Shown here one piece after another: positions 1 to 5,314 of a stretch of 5,314 nucleotides of DNA. The first letter of the stretch is position 1. Every line of letters begins with the position of its first letter. The notes beneath the pieces are model-generated. The model searched no databases. It saw only the letters and a program-made list of their open reading frames with translations, and had not been told where the DNA came from. This DNA is from Frankiales bacterium (GTDB taxonomy: Bacteria > Actinomycetota > Actinomycetes > Mycobacteriales > Jatrophihabitantaceae), in the NCBI GenBank assembly GCA_025963265.1, contig JAOPUY010000121.1:1-5314 (forward strand), in the 5' to 3' direction. Both the position numbers and the translations under genes were made by a program.

Positions 1-2
1 CG

Positions 3-1181
<1,179 letters not shown>

Positions 1182-1260
1182 CGCTGCAGACCTCTGAGCG
1201 GGATCGGCCCGGTTGCCGCGGAACTCGGCGTGGAAACCGCCGATTACGGCGCCCGGAACG

Positions 1261-1275
1261 TATGGTCGAGTCATG
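1261..1275 (+). promoter_or_regulatory. Putative leaderless promoter -10 of sepH
   Basis: TATGGT at 1261-1266 fits the TANNNT -10 element of the actinobacterial housekeeping sigma factor. Exactly six bases (CGAGTC) separate it from the ATG at 1273, so transcription would start at or within a base of the A of the start codon. No Shine-Dalgarno sequence precedes that ATG, as expected for a leaderless mRNA. No convincing -35 element is visible 16-19 bases upstream, which is also common in this phylum. The promoter would let sepH be transcribed independently of serC. Confidence 0.5.
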
Positions 1276-2556
1276 CGCAGGCTTCGTTTTCTGGGACCGG
1301 GGGACGACGACACCGTCATCCTGCGATCACTGGACGGCACGGAGCACTATCGCCTCGAGATCGATGAGAAACTCGCCTCGGCCGTGATGCCGGGATCGGT
1401 AGCCCTGCCCAAGCTCTCACTGGCAGACGAACCATCGCGTGGACAGCCCATCAACGGGAAGGACACCATGGACGATCTCAGGCCGCGAGACATCCAGACT
1501 CGGGTTCGCGCCGGCGAGGATCCGCAGGCGCTGGCCGAGGAGGCGGGGACGCCGCTGGACCGGGTGATGCGCTTCGCCTACCCCGTGCTGCAGGAGCGAG
1601 TCCGGATCGTCGACGAGGCTCGCCGCGGCCGGGCCCGGGCCGGACAGGACAATCAGACCACCGAGTTCGGGGCTTTGTTCGACCATCGGCTCGGGGTGCT
1701 GGGCACCGAGCCGTCCTCGGTCCGCTGGGATTCCTTCCGGCGCCCCGACGGCGGCTGGACGGTCACGGCGCTGTTCACCGCCGACGGGCCATCGATCGAA
1801 CCGCAGGAGCTGACCGCGAAGTTCTCCTTCGCGCTGAGCAATCGGCTGGTCTCCGCGCTCAACGACGTGGCCGCCGATCTGCTCAGCGGCAACCCGATCG
1901 CCGCGCTGGCGAAGCCGGCGCCGGCGCCGGCCGGCATTGACTTCGAGCGGCTGGACGCGATCTCCGCCGGCCAGCCCGGCCCCACTCGGCTGGCCGCCGT
2001 ACCGGACCCCGAGCCCGAAGAGGAACACGGCCAGGTCGCCGGCCGGGAGGGCGCTGACCAGGCCGAGCTCGGCCCGAGCGCCGGGTCTGACCAGCCGGAC
2101 GCGCGTCCGCCGCTGCGGCTGCCGTTGCGGCGGCAGAAGGCCCACACCCACCCATTGCCGCTGTCAGTGGACGACGAGATCGCCGACGAGTTGTTCGATC
2201 AGGACGCGCTGGACCCAGCCGGCGCCCACTGGGCATCGCCAGCCGACGCGGCCAACAGCACGGCGCCCTTGCCGGTGCCCCTCAGCGAGCCCGCCACCGC
2301 ACCGAGCACCAGTTCACCGAACGCCGCCGCCACCGAGTTCGAGGCCTTCGACGCCTTCGACGGCGCCCACGCCGCGCTCGAGGAGGCGGCCGCGCTCGAG
2401 GAGGCGGCCGAGCCCGAGTTGGCCGGCCTCGAGGAGCTCACCCCGGTCGGCGAGGACGCGCCGCACAGCCACCGCCGTCCCGGCCGTGCCTCAGACAAGC
2501 CCCGGATGCCGTCCTGGGACGACATCCTGCTCGGCGTCCGCCGCCGCACCGACTGA
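1273..2556 (+). CDS. sepH: Septation protein SepH (DUF3071, FtsZ regulator)
   Basis: SepH is an actinobacterial cell-division protein that binds FtsZ and promotes assembly of its filaments at division sites. The protein is 427 residues. Residues 1-36 match the N-terminal strand region (LRFLGPGDDDTVILRSLDG). Residues 69-109 hold the conserved helix-turn-helix-like segment (LRPRDIQTRVRAGEDPQALA, then PLDRVMRFAYPVL). Residues 130-200 complete DUF3071, including WDSFRRPDGGWTV. Residues 210-400 are a Pro/Ala/Glu-rich linker, probably disordered. The C-terminal GRAS..PSWDDILLG box (404-421) is the conserved family tail. From memory, homologues are about 250 (mycobacteria) to 340 (Streptomyces) residues, so the linker is long. 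The ATG at 1273 gives the normal family N-terminus; a TTG at 1213 in the same frame would add 20 residues unlike the family. Its position just after serC matches my recollection of the mycobacterial order. Despite the helix-turn-helix, the known partner is FtsZ rather than an operator. Confidence 0.93.
   Translation: MRRLRFLGPGDDDTVILRSLDGTEHYRLEIDEKLASAVMPGSVALPKLSLADEPSRGQPINGKDTMDDLRPRDIQTRVRAGEDPQALAEEAGTPLDRVMRFAYPVLQERVRIVDEARRGRARAGQDNQTTEFGALFDHRLGVLGTEPSSVRWDSFRRPDGGWTVTALFTADGPSIEPQELTAKFSFALSNRLVSALNDVAADLLSGNPIAALAKPAPAPAGIDFERLDAISAGQPGPTRLAAVPDPEPEEEHGQVAGREGADQAELGPSAGSDQPDARPPLRLPLRRQKAHTHPLPLSVDDEIADELFDQDALDPAGAHWASPADAANSTAPLPVPLSEPATAPSTSSPNAAATEFEAFDAFDGAHAALEEAAALEEAAEPELAGLEELTPVGEDAPHSHRRPGRASDKPRMPSWDDILLGVRRRTD
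1456..1470 (+). promoter_or_regulatory. Internal Shine-Dalgarno-like site and in-frame ATG in sepH
   Basis: GGGAAGGA at 1456-1463 lies four bases before an in-frame ATG at 1468 (Met66 of SepH). It is the strongest Shine-Dalgarno-like match I see before an in-frame ATG in the window. Initiation here would make a 362-residue form beginning MDDLRPRDIQ, directly at the helix-turn-helix segment and without the N-terminal strand region. The main start at 1273 remains the better supported full-length start because the family N-terminus is encoded upstream of 1468. Confidence 0.3.
2344..2361 (+). repeat. 9-bp tandem duplication in the SepH linker
   Basis: GCCTTCGAC occurs twice in direct tandem (2344-2352 and 2353-2361). 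It is in frame and encodes Ala-Phe-Asp twice (residues 358-363). It sits in the variable linker, so length change here is likely tolerated. Confidence 0.85.
2374..2409 (+). repeat. 18-bp perfect tandem duplication in the SepH linker
   Basis: GCGCTCGAGGAGGCGGCC is present twice back to back (2374-2391 and 2392-2409) without a mismatch. Each copy encodes ALEEAA, giving ALEEAAALEEAA at residues 368-379, followed by the related acidic stretch EPELAGLEEL. The segment has high helix propensity and strong negative charge. Perfect identity at the DNA level points to a recent slippage duplication rather than selection on two old copies. Confidence 0.9.
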
Positions 2557-2571
2557 TCGGCGCCGAATCCG

Positions 2572-2613
2572 TTCGACGACCCCCGGCCCATCGTCGTACT
2601 GTGAATCACCGTG
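2572..2613 (+). promoter_or_regulatory. Putative promoter of the ABC exporter operon, possibly leaderless
   Basis: The 54-base gap after sepH contains TACTGT at 2597-2602, a TANNNT-type -10, eight bases before the GTG start at 2611. A loose -35-like TTCGAC lies at 2572-2577, with a 19-base spacer. No Shine-Dalgarno sequence precedes the GTG, and an in-frame TGA at 2602-2604 rules out any start further upstream. Together these suggest a short-leader or leaderless transcript. The spacings are somewhat long, so confidence is modest; read-through from sepH is the alternative. Confidence 0.35.
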
Positions 2614-4392
2614 GCAGACGCTGGGAATTCGACGGTCACCGGCGACCCGCCCGGCTCCATCGCTGATCTCAAGCGCCTCTGGCCCTGGATGCGGCCCTAC
2701 CGCGGCTACCTGATTTTCATGCTGGTCATCGCGACGGTGGCGATGATCGTGCAATCGCTGGTCCCGCTGATCACCGGCGCGCTCATCGACGGGCCGATCG
2801 CCCGGCACGACCCCGCCGGGATGCTGCCGTTAATCGGGCTCGCGCTCCTGTTCGGCATCGGCGAAGCCGTGTTGTTCGCCGTCCGCCGACGCGCTATGAC
2901 CGTATCGGCCTTGGCGATCGAGACCGATCTGCGGCGTGACTTCTACGAACATTTGCAGCGGTTGCCGATCAGCTTCCACGACCGCTGGCCCTCCGGTCAG
3001 CTGTTGTCGCGGGTGACCAGCGACCTCTCGACGTTGCGTCGCTTCGTCGGCTTCATGGCCGTCTTCTTCTTCGCCAACCTCGCGGTCATCGTGGTCATCT
3101 TGCTGCTGCTGGTCCACCTGGACCCGCGTTTGGGCCTCGCCGTCTGCGTGGTCATGGCCCCGCTGGTGGTGATCACCCGCTACTTCGAGGCGCGGTACAA
3201 CCTGCAGGCGCGCGCGGCGCAGGACCTGACCGGCGACCTGGCCACCACGGTCGAGGAGTCGGTGCTCGGCATCCGGGTGATCAAGTCCTTCGGCCGGCGG
3301 GGCGAGCTGCTGCGCACGTTCACCGGTGACGCTCAGCGGCTGCGCTCGGCCGAGTTGGACAAGAACCGGACGCTGGCCAAGCTGTGGAGCGTGATCGGCG
3401 CGTACCCGCAGGTCGTGCTGGCCGGGGTCACCTTCTTCGGGGTGCTGGCCGTGGCTCACGGCCAGCTGAGCAAGGGCGACCTGGTCGCCTTCATCGCCTT
3501 GCAGCTGCGGCTGAACTGGCCGCTGATGGCAATGGGCTGGCTCATTGCCGGCGCCGAGGAGACCGTCGCGGCCACCGCGCGGCTCTTCGAGGTCATGGAC
3601 AGCACGGCCGACATCGACGAGCCCGCCGAGCCGGTGCGGCTCACCGCGACCGACCGACCGGCCCGGCTGGAGTTCGCCGACGTGGACTTCCGGTTCCGCG
3701 ACGCGGCCGAGGACGTCCTGCACGGCGTGAGCCTGGAGATCCAGCCCGGCGAGACGATGGCGCTGGTCGGTCCGACCGGAGCCGGCAAGACCGTCCTCAC
3801 CTCGCTGGTGTCCCGGCTGCACGACGTGACCGGGGGCGCCATCCTCATCGACGGGGTGCCGGTGAACCGGCTCAGTCTGGACGAGCTGCGGCGCACGGTC
3901 AGCGTGGCCTTCGAGGATCCGACGCTCTTCTCGGCCAGCGTGCGGGAGAACATCGCGCTGGGCCGGCCCGACGCGACCGATGCGGAGATCGCCGAGGCGC
4001 TCGACGTGGCCCAGGCCGGCTTCGTGCACGACCTGCCGTATGGACTGCTGACTCGGGTCGGCGAGCAGGGGCTGTCGCTGTCCGGCGGCCAGCGTCAACG
4101 CCTCGCGCTCGCCCGCGCGGTGCTGGGCCGACCCCGCGTGCTGGTCCTCGACGATCCGCTGTCGGCGCTCGATGTGCACACCGAGGCCTTGGTCGAGAAG
4201 GCGCTGCGGCGGGTGCTTTCGGCCACCACGGCGCTCATCGTGGCCCACCGCGCCTCGACGGTGTTGCTGGCCGACCGCGTCGCGCTGCTGGAGGACCGCC
4301 GCATCACCGCGGTCGGGACGCACACCCAGTTGCTGCGCGATAACCAGACCTACCGGAACCTGCTGTCCCAGCAGGCGGACGCGCGCGTATGA
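2611..4392 (+). CDS. ABC exporter half-transporter with degenerate ATPase site (subunit 1 of a heterodimer)
   Basis: This is a membrane-bound, ATP-driven exporter subunit of 593 residues with a fused membrane domain and ATPase domain (type IV, ABCB/MsbA-like). Six membrane segments lie near 33-56, 71-91, 146-168, 173-191, 260-281 and 291-315. Coupling loops FHDRWPSGQLLSRVTSDL (122-139) and VEESVLGIRVIKSFGRR (214-230) are typical. The ATPase domain has an A-loop aromatic (Phe362), Walker A GPTGAGKT (387-394), signature LSGGQ (490-494), Walker B LVLDD (511-515), D-loop SALD (518-521) and H-loop His546. Two residues depart from consensus: the catalytic Glu after Walker B is Asp515, and the Q-loop Gln is Glu435 (VAFEDPTLF). 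Such changes mark the non-hydrolysing site of heterodimeric exporters such as TM287/288 and BmrCD. The partner gene follows with an ATGA overlap. GTG 2611 is the first possible start, as TGA at 2602 closes the frame. Leu74 is encoded by TTA (2830-2832), a rare codon here. The substrate (drug, lipid or peptide) cannot be told from sequence. Confidence 0.95.
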   Translation: MADAGNSTVTGDPPGSIADLKRLWPWMRPYRGYLIFMLVIATVAMIVQSLVPLITGALIDGPIARHDPAGMLPLIGLALLFGIGEAVLFAVRRRAMTVSALAIETDLRRDFYEHLQRLPISFHDRWPSGQLLSRVTSDLSTLRRFVGFMAVFFFANLAVIVVILLLLVHLDPRLGLAVCVVMAPLVVITRYFEARYNLQARAAQDLTGDLATTVEESVLGIRVIKSFGRRGELLRTFTGDAQRLRSAELDKNRTLAKLWSVIGAYPQVVLAGVTFFGVLAVAHGQLSKGDLVAFIALQLRLNWPLMAMGWLIAGAEETVAATARLFEVMDSTADIDEPAEPVRLTATDRPARLEFADVDFRFRDAAEDVLHGVSLEIQPGETMALVGPTGAGKTVLTSLVSRLHDVTGGAILIDGVPVNRLSLDELRRTVSVAFEDPTLFSASVRENIALGRPDATDAEIAEALDVAQAGFVHDLPYGLLTRVGEQGLSLSGGQRQRLALARAVLGRPRVLVLDDPLSALDVHTEALVEKALRRVLSATTALIVAHRASTVLLADRVALLEDRRITAVGTHTQLLRDNQTYRNLLSQQADARV

Positions 4393-5314
4393 CCGCCGAG
4401 GCGAACGAGAGCGCCCAGTGGCGGGGTCGGTATGAGGAGAGCCAGACTCGCGAGGACCGGGAGATCGAGGAGGCGGCCATCGCCGGCCGGCCGCGGCTCG
4501 AGCGGGAGGCCCGTCAGCTGCTGGGGCAGCTCATCCGGCCCTACCGCGCCCGCGCGATCATCGTGCTGGGGCTGGTCGTCGGGCAGGTCGCGACCACGCT
4601 GCTCGCCCCCTGGCTTATCGGCTTGGCCATCGACAACGGACTGCCGGACGCGCTGAACGGGCACTACCGCACGCTGGCCCAGATCACCGGGGCGTTGTTG
4701 GTCGCGGCCGTGACGTCGGGGGTGCTGCAGTGGTTCTTCCTGCGGATGTCGGGCGCCATCGGCCAGTCGATCCTGTTCGACCTCAGGTTGCGGGTCTTCG
4801 ATCACTCGCAACGGCTCTCGGTGGCCTGGCACGAGCGGTTCACCTCGGGCCGGGTGATCAGCCGGCTCACCTCCGATGTCGACACGCTGCGCGAGCTGCT
4901 CGACGCGAGCCTGGACGGCCTGCTGCTCGCCGTGCTCAACACCGTCGTCATCTCGATCCTGATGCTGATCCTCGACCCGTGGCTAGCGCTCGTCGCGTTG
5001 ACCGCGATGATCCCGTTGGCCTTCCTTTTCCGCTGGTTCTCCAGCCGCTCCACAGTGGCCTTCCGGCGCACCCGCGAGTCCGTGGCGTTGCTGATCGTGC
5101 AGTTCGTCGAGACCTTCAACGGCATCCGCGCGGTGCAGGCCTTCCGGCGTGAACGCCGCAACGATGAGATCTTCGCCCAGCTCAACAACGACTACCGCGC
5201 GGCCAACGCCTCGGTCTTCGGGCTGCACATGGTGTTCATCCCCGGCGTGACGCTGATCGGCAATATCGCGACGGTAGTGGTGCTGTTCCTCGGCGGCCTC
5301 CGGGTGGCCGACGG
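4389..5314 (+). CDS. ABC exporter half-transporter, subunit 2 (3' end outside the window)
   Basis: An ATG at 4389 overlaps the stop of the preceding exporter gene (ATGA), and the frame stays open to the right edge, giving 308 complete codons. The protein starts with a charged, soluble stretch of about 48 residues rich in Glu and Arg, then enters an ABC exporter membrane domain. Membrane segments are near 55-80, 97-119, 176-196, 198-215 and 282-303; the sixth segment and the whole ATPase domain are cut off. Coupling loops are clear: WHERFTSGRVISRLTSDVDT (147-166) and VETFNGIRAVQAFRRER (240-256), at the same places as in subunit 1. A weak AGGCGGA at 4373-4379 precedes the start, and the overlap suggests translational coupling and roughly equal amounts of the two subunits. 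I infer a heterodimer with subunit 1, with the missing ATPase domain expected to carry the catalytic Glu. The substrate is unknown. Confidence 0.95.
   Translation, partial: MTAEANESAQWRGRYEESQTREDREIEEAAIAGRPRLEREARQLLGQLIRPYRARAIIVLGLVVGQVATTLLAPWLIGLAIDNGLPDALNGHYRTLAQITGALLVAAVTSGVLQWFFLRMSGAIGQSILFDLRLRVFDHSQRLSVAWHERFTSGRVISRLTSDVDTLRELLDASLDGLLLAVLNTVVISILMLILDPWLALVALTAMIPLAFLFRWFSSRSTVAFRRTRESVALLIVQFVETFNGIRAVQAFRRERRNDEIFAQLNNDYRAANASVFGLHMVFIPGVTLIGNIATVVVLFLGGLRVAD

Noticed and set aside
1232..1264. GGAAAC and CGTATG upstream of sepH as a stress (ECF-type) sigma promoter
   Set aside because: The gap between the two elements is about 21 bases, too long for the usual 16-17, and the CGT element is a weak match. 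The leaderless -10 explains the region better.
1213..1272. TTG at 1213 as the sepH start (20 extra residues)
   Set aside because: The added residues do not resemble SepH N-termini, TTG is a poor start, and the likely -10 hexamer at 1261 would lie inside the coding region.
1417..2151. 244-codon open frame on the minus strand opposite sepH
   Set aside because: It is low-complexity Arg/Gly/Pro-rich translation with no domain, opposite a well-supported SepH. It is a by-product of GC-rich codon use.
1903..2475. Frameshift or assembly error in the sepH linker because of its unusual composition
   Set aside because: The same frame continues into the conserved C-terminal PSWDDILLG box, so the reading frame is intact across the linker.
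1937..2713. 258-codon + strand frame overlapping the sepH 3' half and the start of the exporter gene
   Set aside because: The translation is dominated by Ser, Pro, Arg and Thr and has no recognisable domain. It spans two well-supported genes in another frame.
2830..4323. 497-codon open frame on the minus strand opposite exporter subunit 1
   Set aside because: It is antisense to a gene with intact exporter motifs. Its translation is rich in Arg, Gln, His, Asp and Gly with no recognisable domain, as expected when a GC-rich gene keeps the opposite frame free of stops.

Overview
This is a uniformly GC-rich window from a chromosome of the phylum Actinomycetota. The codons are strongly biased to G/C in the third position, and two of the four genes appear to start with GTG. 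The first protein is the actinobacterial type of SerC, and the second is SepH, a cell-division protein known only from Actinobacteria. The sequence alone does not fix genus or order. No RNA gene, insertion sequence, CRISPR array or prophage gene is visible. Four genes on the + strand fill the window, and no gene-free stretch exceeds about 100 bases.

Region 1 (about 45-1175) encodes phosphoserine aminotransferase (SerC), the second step of serine biosynthesis. A 97-base gap follows, with a weak stem-loop at the serC stop codon and a TATGGT -10-like hexamer placed six bases before the sepH ATG, the geometry of a leaderless promoter. Region 2 (1273-2556) encodes SepH, an FtsZ-binding regulator of septation. 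Its DUF3071 domain and C-terminal PSWDDILLG box are recognisable, joined by a long low-complexity linker with small tandem DNA repeats. From memory, serC next to sepH is also the arrangement in mycobacteria (Rv0884c-Rv0883c), which supports both calls.

Region 3 (2611-5314) is a two-gene operon for an ABC exporter. Each gene encodes a fused membrane domain plus ATPase half-transporter, and they overlap by ATGA at 4389-4392. The first subunit is complete and has changed ATPase residues: aspartate where the catalytic glutamate should follow Walker B, and glutamate for the Q-loop glutamine. This is the signature of the degenerate half of a heterodimeric exporter. The second subunit runs off the right edge before its ATPase domain, so its predicted consensus catalytic site lies outside the window.

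These look like ordinary chromosomal genes and I see no undescribed system. The points most worth a second look are the asymmetric exporter ATPase, the likely leaderless starts of sepH and the exporter gene, a strong internal ribosome-binding site inside sepH, the repeat-bearing SepH linker, and a lone TTA codon in the exporter gene.
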